Below, piece by piece: positions 41,184 to 51,615 of a DNA stretch of 64,000 nucleotides. Source of the stretch: Muribaculaceae bacterium (lineage in GTDB: Bacteria > Bacteroidota > Bacteroidia > Bacteroidales > Muribaculaceae). The notes under the pieces are model-generated. The model saw nothing but the letters and a program-made list of their open reading frames with translations, searched no databases and was not told the origin of the DNA. Made by a program: the position numbers and the translations under genes. The stretch spans positions 17,905 through 81,904 of the forward strand of contig JAGAJP010000034.1 of the NCBI GenBank assembly GCA_017626045.1. Reading direction: 5' to 3'. The stretch's first letter is position 1; each line of letters opens with the position of its first letter.

Positions 41184-44100
41184 TCAATGCTTGTTTAGCC
41201 ACGTCTGGTAATTGCTGACTTCTCCGCCACTTAATGTTCGTATACATCTGACGTTGTATCTGCCGTCTTGGCTCATTCTATTATCATATCCATCGTAAGC
41301 ACCGGCATTATAAGAGGATACAAATCCTGAATAATTCAATCTTTTTAGATATACATAACTACTATATTGATCTCTGGTTAAATAATACCCTTCCTGAGTC
41401 GTACTGGTATTTGCATCAGTTCCTGCTATAGGAAAATAACATCCGATGTATTTCCCGTTGTGTTTTATGTCCGATACAATATATGGACGAAATTTGGACC
41501 ATTGCATATATAGGAAAACATATTGCAATTCAGAGATATTTGGCACATACCAGTTATTGGAATTTGTATAGAACGGAGATGTGATTTGATTTACATCAAT
41601 GTTGGGACTGATAAATTCAGCTCTAACCCATTCAGGGAATGTTGTTGTATTCATTTCTTTCCAGGAATAGTAGCTCCCTGAGAAAAGTTTGTTTTGGGCA
41701 TCTGTTTGTTTGTTCGTTCCTGTAATTTTTAGATTAGGAATATTTGAATAGTTTACAGCTCTTTCATAATTGGTGCCATTTAATCGTGGAACAGCACCTA
41801 CGTTCCTATCGGCCACCAAATAAGCTTGTCCGTTACCGTATATGCCGCTGCTGTATATCACGGCATCACCTATTTCGCAACTTGTCACTATGCGCACATC
41901 GAAACTTATGGTCTGAGTCTCTCCGGTCTGACCATCTTTAGGATAGGCGGTAATTCTAATGGTTCCGACGATGTCAGGATCGCCGGGTCCGGTGCGGAAT
42001 ACATTCATATAGAATTTCTCTCCATTTCCCATCTTGTCAAGGCATTGATAGTTCTGGTTGCTTACATAGGTCTGTGGGGATATGAGGTTCGCATCTCGGT
42101 TGGTGGGCGTATTGTTGGCTGTATTCAAATCCGGATGCTCAACCTTGATGGTTCGAAGTAATGCACTGTTGGCACTTAGCCTCAAGTCTCGATATCCGTC
42201 AAAGTTGGACTCAACCTTATATTGATATTTTACGGGGTCGGCAAGTGTCACGAATACGTCTTTCTGCACGGAGAACGAATTTGTTCGGTCTTCGTTGTTG
42301 CTTTGGTTTGTGACTCGTTTTTGGTCATAAAAGCCTTCAAGTACAAGTTCTCCATTTTGGGGATACGGGAACACGGACAGCAGAACCTTGCTCTTGGCTT
42401 GCTTGAGGTGTATTATGACAGGTTTCACTTCTTCCTCGGTCACGCCATTGCGCCTGACAATCAGGTTAATTTCGCGGTCAGCACCACTGATGTTGGCGGG
42501 AATGCTGATTTCGAGGAATCCCTTGTTGCCGCCGGCTCGTGTGTATGATGCGCCGGCTGCCGCCCACGGTGTCCAGTTCCCTTCCGATTCCGGAGCGCAT
42601 GTCCATCCCTGTGTCATGGAGCCGGTCTGCACCTGAAAGAGGAAGGTGGTGCCGGTGCCTGACACCTTTGGCTCAAGAGTACCTGTCTGACCATTGACGG
42701 TCAGCATCTTGACATCATCGTTGACCGAAAGCTGCATCACGTTGACTATCACCGAAAGTTCCTTCTTGTTGTCGGCTGTGACTGCTGATATCTTGAAATA
42801 CCCGTATTTCACGAAATTTGTGTTGTTTCGTGTCAGCGTTCGGAATACGAATTTGTTGGCGTTCTCTTCCTTGGTAACGCTGAAATCAGCGTTGGAGTTG
42901 CCGGTATTGGAGACTTCCTGACATCTCAATGTTGAGGGATTCATACCGGGACTCATGTTGACGCTTATGTTCTGAGTCTGCCCCGCATCGCCCTGAAACG
43001 TCAGGCTGGTTCTCGACAGTATCAGGAAGTTGCCGGAGGCATCTGCGTCGCTGTTGGTGTCATCGTCATCCCATGTCTCTTCCACTGTGGCTATCAGCAC
43101 CGGAGCGTCGGTAAGACGTGCCGCTGACTCGCTTTCCGCTCCCTCTCCCTTAACGCCCATGATATTGGCTGTATAGATATGGTTCTTTTCGAGAAACTGC
43201 GCGTCCTTCCCTCTGTTGAGGTTGAAGCGATAGTAGCAAAGCTTCTCTTCACCGGGAGTTTCGGGAGTGTCGCCTCCCGGTTCTTCGCCGCTTCCTTCAC
43301 CTGTCCCCGGATCTGTCGTGCCACCCTCTCCCTCGGCACGTGTATGGCGTGATACAGCTGCCGGTTTCTTCTTGCCTTTATAGACAGCTGCTATCATGAT
43401 ATATGTAGTCACACCGTCGTCTTGCGACGGACTGGCTACCTGGTTCGGGAAGGCATACAGTGATGCCCTTACCTGTTGGCTTGGCACACCTTCCGTATTA
43501 TCAGCTGCGGGTTCCACCTCTATGTAATAGGGACGCTGGTCCACTGGTGGCGCGTCGTTGATTCCGGGCTGTACTGTTCCCCCGGTATAATAGTCTCTGC
43601 ATACGTAGGTGGTATTGCGGTAGTTGCATATCTTCACCCATTTGATGTCCAGGTCTTCAACTGCATAGTTGTTTAGGTCGACCCTCACAACCTGACGCTT
43701 GAAGAGAATGGCGCCGTTGGCTACATACTTGCCGTTGACCACATCATAGTTGAACTTGATTTCATTGCCTTCTTCGTCCACTAATTTCCCTTCCATTGGA
43801 AGATACTGGTCAGCTTCTTTAGTCATAGTGTGGTCTGTGCCGAGCGCGAGCTCATTCTTCACCTGTGTCATTGTCTTTCCCGGAAGAATGGACCCGAGAT
43901 AAGACGGAAATGTGGAATACCCCACAGGTACGTAATTGTCGGCGTTGGCTACCATCACCACAGAGTAGTCCGTAAGGGTCTGGAGCGACGACGGCACCGG
44001 GAATGTTACCCTTGTGGCACCGGGTGTCACAGACGACCGCTGATATGTCACGAATCTTCCGTTCTTGTCGAAGAATATGAAATAGACATGGTCTATCTGT

Positions 44101-44369
44101 TTTTCATGTCCTTCCGCAGATGTGGCGGGATGTCCCTCCGCATCTGTCTCGCCTGTCTCGTCGTCGGCTCGCGTATAGCCGCCGAGGCCACCATACATCA
44201 TATTGTCAACAGAGAAACCCACCGGAATTTCCCCTGCCACTTCGTCCGGCACGATACCGTCATCGTCGATCCGGAATTCCGGATCGGCGGAGCATGCGGC
44301 AAGCAGCCACGTCGCCAACGCCGCCGTAGCCACTGCCAACGTTCTTGCGAATTGTTTTTTTAGTTTCAT
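41184..44369 (-). CDS. Large fimbrial tip-type lipoprotein, DUF4906-like, copy B
   Basis: 1061 aa. The lipobox ends at Cys26 (WLLAACSAD). A Thr-Arg site (GGYTR67-A68) precedes a fimbrillin-like N-terminal region (about 70-420, HVYFIFFDKNGRFVTYQ). Next come BACON/Ig-like segments (LILSRTSLTFQGDAGQTQNI and on). A C-terminal lectin-like region (WYVPNISELQYVFLYMQW, ending RYNVRCIRTLSG) recalls FISUMP-type domains. It is a clear paralogue of the 1028-aa protein at 46001. I take it as a very large tip subunit or adhesin of a type V pilus. Last gene of the operon. Confidence 0.7.
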   Translation of the reverse strand: MKLKKQFARTLAVATAALATWLLAACSADPEFRIDDDGIVPDEVAGEIPVGFSVDNMMYGGLGGYTRADDETGETDAEGHPATSAEGHEKQIDHVYFIFFDKNGRFVTYQRSSVTPGATRVTFPVPSSLQTLTDYSVVMVANADNYVPVGYSTFPSYLGSILPGKTMTQVKNELALGTDHTMTKEADQYLPMEGKLVDEEGNEIKFNYDVVNGKYVANGAILFKRQVVRVDLNNYAVEDLDIKWVKICNYRNTTYVCRDYYTGGTVQPGINDAPPVDQRPYYIEVEPAADNTEGVPSQQVRASLYAFPNQVASPSQDDGVTTYIMIAAVYKGKKKPAAVSRHTRAEGEGGTTDPGTGEGSGEEPGGDTPETPGEEKLCYYRFNLNRGKDAQFLEKNHIYTANIMGVKGEGAESESAARLTDAPVLIATVEETWDDDDTNSDADASGNFLILSRTSLTFQGDAGQTQNISVNMSPGMNPSTLRCQEVSNTGNSNADFSVTKEENANKFVFRTLTRNNTNFVKYGYFKISAVTADNKKELSVIVNVMQLSVNDDVKMLTVNGQTGTLEPKVSGTGTTFLFQVQTGSMTQGWTCAPESEGNWTPWAAAGASYTRAGGNKGFLEISIPANISGADREINLIVRRNGVTEEEVKPVIIHLKQAKSKVLLSVFPYPQNGELVLEGFYDQKRVTNQSNNEDRTNSFSVQKDVFVTLADPVKYQYKVESNFDGYRDLRLSANSALLRTIKVEHPDLNTANNTPTNRDANLISPQTYVSNQNYQCLDKMGNGEKFYMNVFRTGPGDPDIVGTIRITAYPKDGQTGETQTISFDVRIVTSCEIGDAVIYSSGIYGNGQAYLVADRNVGAVPRLNGTNYERAVNYSNIPNLKITGTNKQTDAQNKLFSGSYYSWKEMNTTTFPEWVRAEFISPNIDVNQITSPFYTNSNNWYVPNISELQYVFLYMQWSKFRPYIVSDIKHNGKYIGCYFPIAGTDANTSTTQEGYYLTRDQYSSYVYLKRLNYSGFVSSYNAGAYDGYDNRMSQDGRYNVRCIRTLSGGEVSNYQTWLNKH

Positions 44370-44399
44370 CGGTTATAAGTTTTTATGTATTGTTGTTCT

Positions 44400-45944
44400 T
44401 TAAAATTCCATCGGATGGTTGTCGTCCCAGCCCGGGTCCCTGAGAGGATGCACTATCACCGGAACCACTATCGTGAGCCGGGGACTGATTCTCAACGATA
44501 GGCGGCAAAGTCTCGGTTCGTTGCCCGCCGGATTCTCCTGCGTCACCCTTACCGCCACTCTCGCCTTGTCTCCTTTTATCTCCACTTCCGCTTCCACTCC
44601 GTTTATGCTTTCCGTCCGGTCTTTGAAATAAGAGGTCTCTTCGTTTTCAAGCCATCTGACGCGGAAGGTGCTCAGCGGAAGCGTCGACTTTACCTCCACC
44701 ACCTCGCCGGCGTCTACGTTGCCGGTGAGGTGCAGTGTCTCCTTGGATGCCGATATCCAGTCGTTGTCGGAATATGTCAGCGACTTATGAGGAAGATCCC
44801 ATTCAATCATTGATGCTTCGAAGTCGTCGATTATCGGGTCGTTGTATGCCGCCTCAACGCTCTCCGCTCCCTCACAGTCCACTTTTGTTATATGGAAGGT
44901 ATATAGGTGATTGCGGCGCACATTTACCAATGTGTCAGCCTCTTCATCGTAGAAATCCATACGGTAGTATTGCAGTGAGTCCGATTCTTCATAGTGCGCT
45001 CCGACTACTATGGCGGTGCGCCGTGTGTGGTTCTCGTCACCGAGTCTGCCTCCAATCCTTACGTCTGCTTCCGGAATATATAGTGTATGGGAGATGATGT
45101 TGTCTATACCCACCGAGTCGTGGTCCCAGCGGATATTGTATCCTATACCATCCGGCAAAGTATTCCTTAAAGCGTGTCGGTGTCCCGGCATGTTCTCGAT
45201 CGGCTCGAGGCTCGCCGAGTCCGGCACTATCGCCATGGCGTTGGCTCCGTTTACCACATGTATGCTCTCGATGCGGAACTTCTCCGGCTCAATCTCGCTG
45301 TCTACCGTCACGTCCACTCTTGCCACCGAGCGAAGCAGGCTGGCGGCATAAGTCGGGACCGAGGTCTCGTCACCGCTCGGAAACGCTACATCCGAGACTT
45401 CTCCCCACATCGGCAGCGGAGATTCGTTGTCCTTTGGCAGAAGAGGTGTATAGTCTTCCTTGCCTTTTGAGGCGAACCGGCGCACAAGAGACTTCTTCAT
45501 GTCGGCATATTTCATCCCTTGTCGTATTGTAGCGGCTTCTTCGGGACAGTTGGCGATGACGGTCCCGTTGAAAAGTCCTGATACATCGTCGGGATCCGGA
45601 ACATATATCGAAACCTTGAATCGGTATATCAAGCTGTCGAGAGGATCCCGTTTCAGCGCCTTCCCCTTCATGACCATTGCTACATCGTCCGACCTTCCTA
45701 AGGTGTCCTGGTTAAACAGTATCAAAGATACGTCAGTGATTCGAGACTCCCGATATTCATCAAATGGCAGGGAGCGGGTGTCGCCCTTTCCCGAATACCG
45801 CGACATTGACGGCACGCTCACAAGCAGATCCATCTCTATCTCCATACCCTCGATGTCGGGTGTCAGGGCGTCATGCGCGATCCTCTCGTCACTGCATGAC
45901 GAGAATAAGAATGCGTATGCGATAATGGATGTGATTATCAGCAT
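44400..45944 (-). CDS. Accessory fimbrial subunit (Mfa/Fim-like lipoprotein), copy B
   Basis: 514 aa from MLIITSIIAYAFLFSSC, with the lipobox at Cys17; the frame is open 48 bases further upstream. A Thr-Arg site (GDTR57-S58) follows. The two-domain pilin pattern is visible: DVSLILFNQDTLG, SVARVDVTVDSE, then RRNHLYTFHITKVDCEG, the usual strand before the C terminus of fimbrillins. It ends in an Ig-like domain (about 390-505). It pairs with the large protein at 41184, as the 804-aa gene pairs with the 1028-aa gene. Confidence 0.7.
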   Translation of the reverse strand: MLIITSIIAYAFLFSSCSDERIAHDALTPDIEGMEIEMDLLVSVPSMSRYSGKGDTRSLPFDEYRESRITDVSLILFNQDTLGRSDDVAMVMKGKALKRDPLDSLIYRFKVSIYVPDPDDVSGLFNGTVIANCPEEAATIRQGMKYADMKKSLVRRFASKGKEDYTPLLPKDNESPLPMWGEVSDVAFPSGDETSVPTYAASLLRSVARVDVTVDSEIEPEKFRIESIHVVNGANAMAIVPDSASLEPIENMPGHRHALRNTLPDGIGYNIRWDHDSVGIDNIISHTLYIPEADVRIGGRLGDENHTRRTAIVVGAHYEESDSLQYYRMDFYDEEADTLVNVRRNHLYTFHITKVDCEGAESVEAAYNDPIIDDFEASMIEWDLPHKSLTYSDNDWISASKETLHLTGNVDAGEVVEVKSTLPLSTFRVRWLENEETSYFKDRTESINGVEAEVEIKGDKARVAVRVTQENPAGNEPRLCRLSLRISPRLTIVVPVIVHPLRDPGWDDNHPMEF

Positions 45945-46000
45945 CGATTCGCGATATATGTCGTTATGACGAACGTCGAGATTCGTAGTCATAAATAGCT

Positions 46001-49000
46001 TTATTTATATCCAAGGAATTTAGCCTTGTAAGCATTGATTTCATTCACGGTGACTGGCCTTATCGGGCGCCAGTAGTATTGTTTGTATGCTTTGTAATCA
46101 TACCTGCCTGAATAAGAGCCTGCGTCGAGTGTTGTCGAGTGGATTTCTCGTAAGTAACATTGTGAACCATTCCGTTGAGTCGATGTCATATAGTAACAAA
46201 CACCACTTGTTGTCGACATGGGCAGATAGCATCCGACATATTTGTCTCCGCCGTTGCGCAGGTCTTTGAATGCAGAAAGGATAAAGCAACGTTGCTTCGA
46301 CCATCGGATATTATTTTTGATATAGTATTCCCAATGGTCAATGTTCGGCACCATCCATTTTTTATCATTCTTATGATAGAAACTGGAGTATAATTCGTCA
46401 TCATCAAGGTTTTTCTCCGTGAATTCTTCATAGGCTCTGTTCGGATCAGTGCTTTGATTGCCGTTCATAAGAAGTGAGTTGACCCAATTCTCATCGTTCG
46501 AAGAGGAGTATTGATATACCTCTCCTCTGAAGTCGGCGTTGTCATTGTCTGTCTTGTTGATGTCTCCGTATCCGTTGATGTGCACTCCCGGCTGCATGGT
46601 GAAATTCAGTGCCGGTACGAATGCCTTCTTGTCATCAAGCCGAGGTTTGGCACCGGCGTTCCTGTCTGCAACCACTATCCAGTTATTTGAATATGACACA
46701 AAGACATCATCAATTGTGCAGCTCGTTACGATTGTAACATGGAAAGTGATTTCCTGAGATTCATATTTGCTTGGGTCATCAGGGACAGCCCTGACAGTGA
46801 TTTCTCCATCAATGTTCGGGTCGCCTGGTCCTGTGGAATATACATTGAGATAGAATTTTTGTCCGTTGTATAGATTGGATAGTTTGTCGTCGATTTGTTT
46901 GTTGGGAGTGGGTGGATTACCTATGGTCGGGTGCGACGAATTGTTGCTCCATCTGTCCAACCTTCGCAGAGCCGAAAGCCTTAGGTCGCGGTTCTTGTCG
47001 AATGTGGATGTGACTTCATACGTATAATGGTCCTGATTGGCGAGTGATACGAAGAACTCTGGCTGGGCGGAGATGCCGTTGCCGAGTGCTCCGGCATTGA
47101 TGCTTGCATTCGGCTCGAATCCCTCGACGAATAGTGTGCCGTTCTCAGGATACGGGAATACCGATACAAGATACTCACTCTTAGGCTGGACGATATTTAT
47201 ATATATTGGATCAATCTTGGTGGTTTTGTCGTTCTCCGGTATCTCACGTTCCACCTTAAGGCATATCTCCCTGTCTTCCTTTGTGATGTTTGCACTTATA
47301 TCCATGATGAGGTGGCCGAGATGGCTCCCTTTTGAAGTGTAGGTGCTGCTTTCAACATTTTTGAACTTTCTTGTCATTGTGTTCAAATCCTGTTTCTTGA
47401 GGTCAGTGTCGCTTATTTCTTCGTATGTGAACTTTTTATTACCGTCCTCGTCAGTTTCGTCAGAATATTTTTTTACAACTTCTTTCACTTTCCACCCCTC
47501 TACGAGCGAGCCGGTCTGGATTCGCAACTGCAGTCTGCCTCCGGTGCCGGCAATAGTTGTGTTGTAGTCCTCGCTTGAGTTCTCTACAAGTAGAATCTTG
47601 GGGTCTACCTCATCGGGAACCTGCTGCACTATGAACGGCGCTATCAACTGAGTGTTCTGCGGCGTTGTGGCTATGATGTTGACATATCCCTTGCGAAGAG
47701 TGTATGTGGTGTTGTCTTCGAGAGTCTTTACGGCAAACGACTCCTGGTCTATCTCCTTAAACTCGAATTTGTCGTTGGAGTGTCCCGTCTGATTGTCGAC
47801 CTGAAGACGCCATTTGGAGCCTTTGCTGATCTTCACCTGTATCACCTCGGTGATGTCGGCATCTCCGTCGAGCGTCACGGTGGTACGTGACAGCATCAGA
47901 TAGTTGCCCTCATTGTCGGTCACCACACTCGAGTCATCGCCCCAGTTTTCAGTCACCTCTGCTGAAAGTACCGGGGTTTCACGTTTCATTGCTTCCTCTT
48001 CTGTGGCGTCTCCGCGCCCCGTGATGTTCTGTATCACGGCGGTGTAGATATGGTTTCTCTGCATCGAAAGGGGTTCTCCCACCGGTGTGAGGTTAAATCT
48101 ATAGTAGGTGTCTTTGGTGTCTTTGTCGTACCGGCCTGCTATCATCAGTGCGGTGGTGACGTTGTCGTTCGCTGCTGTGGAGTTCTGCATATTCGGAAAG
48201 GCGTATAGCGATGCCTTCAGTTCCTGGGTGTTCTGTTCCGCACCGATAGGCGACACTGCCATCCAGCCGTTGACTCCCTCCACAGGTTTCGCATCGGAGA
48301 CTCCCGGTTGCACTTCGCCACATTTGGTGTCGTGGAATACATAGCCCCCGTCGCAGATGTTCACCATCTTCACATAGTCAATCTGGAACTTCCCCGTCAC
48401 AAGGTTTTTAATATCTATCCTCGACACGGCTCTCTTGAAATAGAAGAATCCCTTTACCTTATAGCTGTCTCCCTCTATCTCGAAGTTGAAAGGCAGTTCC
48501 TCCTGAGCGGCGTTGATATACTTTCCGAACATCGGTAGCAGTGGTGTGGACTGTGCGCTCATCGGCAGGTCGTAGTGAAAGGTTAAGTTGTTTGCCTCAT
48601 TCTCAAGGATTTGAGAATAGGTGTGACCGGTGCACGTCGCCGCTATATAGTCGCCATAGCTGTCGTAAGGCGTCCCGTCTGCCTGAAGCGGTATGAAGTT
48701 GTTACCGTTGCCCACCACAAGCACTTTATAGTCTACACCTTGCTTTAGGTCTGCGGGTACGGAAAACGAGAATGTCCTGCCGCTTGCCCCGTTGATCACC
48801 TGTGCCGTGACATAGGTGATATACGACTCGTCGAGCGACGAGAAGAAGATGAGATGCACATGGTTGAGGTTGGTCTCGTGCTGCGTTGCCATTACCGAGC
48901 CGCGTGTCTCATACGACATTCCGTCGATAGTGCATTTGACTGTAATCTGGTCTTTGGTATCGCCTTCCTGACCTGGAAATAGAATGTCGGGGGCGAAATC

Positions 49001-49087
49001 ATCATTACATGAATTCACAGCTGTCGCCATAAGAACTATGGCGAGCGTTCTCAGCAGTGAGGTGATTGTTCTGCGTCGGGTGTTCAT
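46001..49087 (-). CDS. Large fimbrial tip-type lipoprotein, DUF4906-like, copy A
   Basis: 1028 aa. The lipobox ends at Cys27 (TAVNSCND), with a Thr-Arg site at YETR62-G63. The region 70-390 (HVHLIFFSSLDESYITYVT, RAVSRIDIKNL, RNHIYTAVIQNITG) is fimbrillin-like. Ig/BACON-like segments follow (LMLSRTTVTLDGDADITEV). The C terminus has the same lectin-like plan as the 1061-aa paralogue (KWMVPNIDHWEYYIKNN, YYMTSTQRNGSQCYLREI). The two proteins are similar end to end but have clearly diverged, which suggests different ligands. Likely tip adhesin. Confidence 0.7.
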   Translation of the reverse strand: MNTRRRTITSLLRTLAIVLMATAVNSCNDDFAPDILFPGQEGDTKDQITVKCTIDGMSYETRGSVMATQHETNLNHVHLIFFSSLDESYITYVTAQVINGASGRTFSFSVPADLKQGVDYKVLVVGNGNNFIPLQADGTPYDSYGDYIAATCTGHTYSQILENEANNLTFHYDLPMSAQSTPLLPMFGKYINAAQEELPFNFEIEGDSYKVKGFFYFKRAVSRIDIKNLVTGKFQIDYVKMVNICDGGYVFHDTKCGEVQPGVSDAKPVEGVNGWMAVSPIGAEQNTQELKASLYAFPNMQNSTAANDNVTTALMIAGRYDKDTKDTYYRFNLTPVGEPLSMQRNHIYTAVIQNITGRGDATEEEAMKRETPVLSAEVTENWGDDSSVVTDNEGNYLMLSRTTVTLDGDADITEVIQVKISKGSKWRLQVDNQTGHSNDKFEFKEIDQESFAVKTLEDNTTYTLRKGYVNIIATTPQNTQLIAPFIVQQVPDEVDPKILLVENSSEDYNTTIAGTGGRLQLRIQTGSLVEGWKVKEVVKKYSDETDEDGNKKFTYEEISDTDLKKQDLNTMTRKFKNVESSTYTSKGSHLGHLIMDISANITKEDREICLKVEREIPENDKTTKIDPIYINIVQPKSEYLVSVFPYPENGTLFVEGFEPNASINAGALGNGISAQPEFFVSLANQDHYTYEVTSTFDKNRDLRLSALRRLDRWSNNSSHPTIGNPPTPNKQIDDKLSNLYNGQKFYLNVYSTGPGDPNIDGEITVRAVPDDPSKYESQEITFHVTIVTSCTIDDVFVSYSNNWIVVADRNAGAKPRLDDKKAFVPALNFTMQPGVHINGYGDINKTDNDNADFRGEVYQYSSSNDENWVNSLLMNGNQSTDPNRAYEEFTEKNLDDDELYSSFYHKNDKKWMVPNIDHWEYYIKNNIRWSKQRCFILSAFKDLRNGGDKYVGCYLPMSTTSGVCYYMTSTQRNGSQCYLREIHSTTLDAGSYSGRYDYKAYKQYYWRPIRPVTVNEINAYKAKFLGYK

Positions 49088-49150
49088 GATTGTTATTCGT
49101 TTGTTTGTTTGTTAATTCTATATAGGTTTTATGTCGTTGTCTGTGTTGTG

Positions 49151-51565
49151 TCAGTTGCCGGTCTCGTCTTCAACCACCGGCAGTTCGGTCTCGAAGATGT
49201 GGCTATTGTCGCTATTCCAGCCCCGGTCGCCCGTTCCGAAGTCGAGCGAACCGCTTCCGGAACTCTGATCATCGCCGCCTCCCTCCCCATCAGGGTCGTT
49301 GCCTACATCTCCCGAGAAGGAGTCGACAAACCATTTGATGACATCGAAGAGGATGTCGATGGGATGGCTGTCTTCCTTGTCGTCTCCGGTTTCGTCATCG
49401 CCGAAGCCTTCAAGGTTCTTCATGAAGTCATCCCCCTTCAGCCATTGCATGAATTTCAGGAATATCTGGAATCCGAGCTTCGTCTCGTGGGGGTCGTCGG
49501 GGTTATAGGGGTCGTCGGGATCCGTGAGGTTTCCGAAGATGTCCTCTCCCTTGAGCCAGGTCATAAACCGCTTGAATATCTCGAAGCCAAGCGAGCTCGG
49601 TGGGTTGTCTGGGTCGTCCGGGTCGTAGTCCGGTCCGTAGATCTCGTCGTAGAAGTGGCCGCCGAGCATCCAGCGAAGCAGGTTGTAGACTATGACAGCC
49701 ATAGGATTGTCCCATGCCTCATCCCAGTCTTCCGGTGTGCCTCCGATTACGTGGCCGTATTCGTCTGTGAAAAACCATGTGATGAATTTCCAGAAGAAGG
49801 AGTTGATATATTCCGAGTCGGATACATTATCGCCGTCTCCGACAGTGCCATTGTAGTCACCTCCGAAAAGCCATTTGAGGAATTCCACAAACGAGCCTGG
49901 AGGTATGTGCGGGTCTTCACCTCCTATGGGGAAGTGAATCACACCTTCCCATGGGCCTTCCGTGCCGGGGAAATAGCCTCCGTCAAACCAATAGTTCTCC
50001 TGAAGCGGATGCTGCACGATGGTGATGTAGAACAATACCCTGCCGCCGATTCTTACATACAGCCGCTCTATGACAGGTTCAGACTCCGGCGGAAGTCTCT
50101 TCTTGGTGACTACAAGCATCTTCGAGCCTTTCTGCTCCACCGGTCGCGTAACGAAGAAATGCTCTGACTCCAAAAGCGAGGCTGTGGTGAACTCTCCGTC
50201 CTCGCCCAGAGAGAACTCCCACTCCTCAAGCGGAACTGACGAGTTGATGACAAATGTGGTGCCGGCTCCCGCCTCTCCCGTCAGATTGATGAGACGCTTG
50301 CTGACAGTAATCCAGTCTGCTCCGTTATACATCACGTTGCGGTCTACCAGACACCAGTCGGTAATCTGCGCCACTATCATTATGTTGTTGTTGTCATACG
50401 CCTCGTCCGGTGTAGGCTGGCCGGGACCCAATACGGAGCGTATCTCTATGTCATACATGTGGTTGCGGAGAATGTCCACAAGGTTGCCTTCTTCGTTGCA
50501 TATATCTATGCGGTAGTATGACATCACCGGTGATCCGTTGTAGTATCCCCCCACAATTACTGCCGGCCTGTTGATGTGGTTTATGTCGAAAACCTTGCCT
50601 GCGCCATTGTTGACGCCCTTCATCACAACATCCCCCTCCGGCACGAAGCAGATGTCGCGAAATTCGCCGTTTTCAACGCAGTCGGTATAGTCCCAGCGGT
50701 AAAATACTTTATTGTCTTTCCATAGACTGGGTGAAGTGGCATAGTAATATGGATGTCCTGTGGCATCCGTGGTGGCAGCGATCTTTGTGACGTCCGGCAC
50801 GTGAGACACTGTCGATGAGGGCTTGTAGAAATGGACCGTGCGGAAATCAAACAGCCCGTTTGCCTTCAGTTCGTCGCAGAGCCATATATTGAAGCCGGCG
50901 AGGTCTCGCATCAGGCATGCCTCGAGCGCCACATGTGTGTCGCCCCTCAGTGTGAGAATGTCGGGAGGAAGACCCCACATCACAAAGGGAGCGTCGATGT
51001 CTGCCGGGGTGCGGGGCGTGAGATTCCCGTCAAGGTCTCCGCTGTCGTCGGAGATTACAGTGTGCAGAAGGTCTCTGACCTCTTGGAAGGAGAGCCCCGT
51101 GTAGCCGGCATTCTGAAGTGCGTCGAGTAGTCCCGAGGCGTTGGCGAGGACTCCTACGCGCAGTTTCTTATTTCTGATTTTTGCGGAGAGAGGGGTCGCG
51201 AAGCTTGCGTGGTAAAGGGTTTTATCGTGTTCATCCCTTGTGAATGAATAGGGAGTCATAACCTCCACCATTCGCTCGGGATTGTTGTTTGCATCGAGAG
51301 TGAACAGCATCACGGCAACATCGGTGATACGGTTCTGGCGGTCAGTATCGGTCTTGAAGAAACTTCTCGTCGGAGCCTTGCTGACATCTGACGGCGTCTT
51401 TACTTCAATCTCCAGATTGACGGTTTGTCCCGTGTCCGTGTCGGATTCGCCGCAGTCGTAGCCGCGTTCCCAGATGAAGTCGGAGCAGGACGTGACAATC
51501 ACCGCTGTCGCCATTAGCGGCAGCAGACTGAATGCTGAAATCATATGTCTGACGATATCACGCAT
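49151..51565 (-). CDS. Accessory fimbrial subunit with a C-terminal six-repeat array, copy A
   Basis: 804 aa. The lipobox is at Cys27 (VIVTSCSD), with a Thr-Arg site at PTR67-S68. Residues 70-400 are pilin-like (ITDVAVMLFTLDANNN, LRNHMYDIEIRSVLG), and an Ig-like domain follows to about 545. Residues 557-772 hold six units of 30-39 residues. Each opens with an aromatic helix (such as GFEIFKRFMTWLKGED or GFQIFLKFMQWLKGDD) and closes with an acidic DPDDP-type linker. The paralogue at 44400 lacks this array. The pilin assignment is fair; the array matches no family I know. Confidence 0.7.
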   Translation of the reverse strand: MRDIVRHMISAFSLLPLMATAVIVTSCSDFIWERGYDCGESDTDTGQTVNLEIEVKTPSDVSKAPTRSFFKTDTDRQNRITDVAVMLFTLDANNNPERMVEVMTPYSFTRDEHDKTLYHASFATPLSAKIRNKKLRVGVLANASGLLDALQNAGYTGLSFQEVRDLLHTVISDDSGDLDGNLTPRTPADIDAPFVMWGLPPDILTLRGDTHVALEACLMRDLAGFNIWLCDELKANGLFDFRTVHFYKPSSTVSHVPDVTKIAATTDATGHPYYYATSPSLWKDNKVFYRWDYTDCVENGEFRDICFVPEGDVVMKGVNNGAGKVFDINHINRPAVIVGGYYNGSPVMSYYRIDICNEEGNLVDILRNHMYDIEIRSVLGPGQPTPDEAYDNNNIMIVAQITDWCLVDRNVMYNGADWITVSKRLINLTGEAGAGTTFVINSSVPLEEWEFSLGEDGEFTTASLLESEHFFVTRPVEQKGSKMLVVTKKRLPPESEPVIERLYVRIGGRVLFYITIVQHPLQENYWFDGGYFPGTEGPWEGVIHFPIGGEDPHIPPGSFVEFLKWLFGGDYNGTVGDGDNVSDSEYINSFFWKFITWFFTDEYGHVIGGTPEDWDEAWDNPMAVIVYNLLRWMLGGHFYDEIYGPDYDPDDPDNPPSSLGFEIFKRFMTWLKGEDIFGNLTDPDDPYNPDDPHETKLGFQIFLKFMQWLKGDDFMKNLEGFGDDETGDDKEDSHPIDILFDVIKWFVDSFSGDVGNDPDGEGGGDDQSSGSGSLDFGTGDRGWNSDNSHIFETELPVVEDETGN
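49250..49897 (-). repeat. Coding array of six aromatic/acidic repeats in the 804-aa pilin
   Basis: Units begin at residues 557, 587, 623, 659, 697 and 736. Units 4 and 5 are most alike (LGFxIFxxFMxWLKGxD), and the others keep the Phe/Trp positions but have diverged. Acidic Asp/Pro/Gly linkers separate them. Confidence 0.7.
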
Positions 51566-51615
51566 TTTCTGATTGTCGGTTTGATCGTTTGTTGGGGTGA
51601 GGGTATTGCCGGTGC

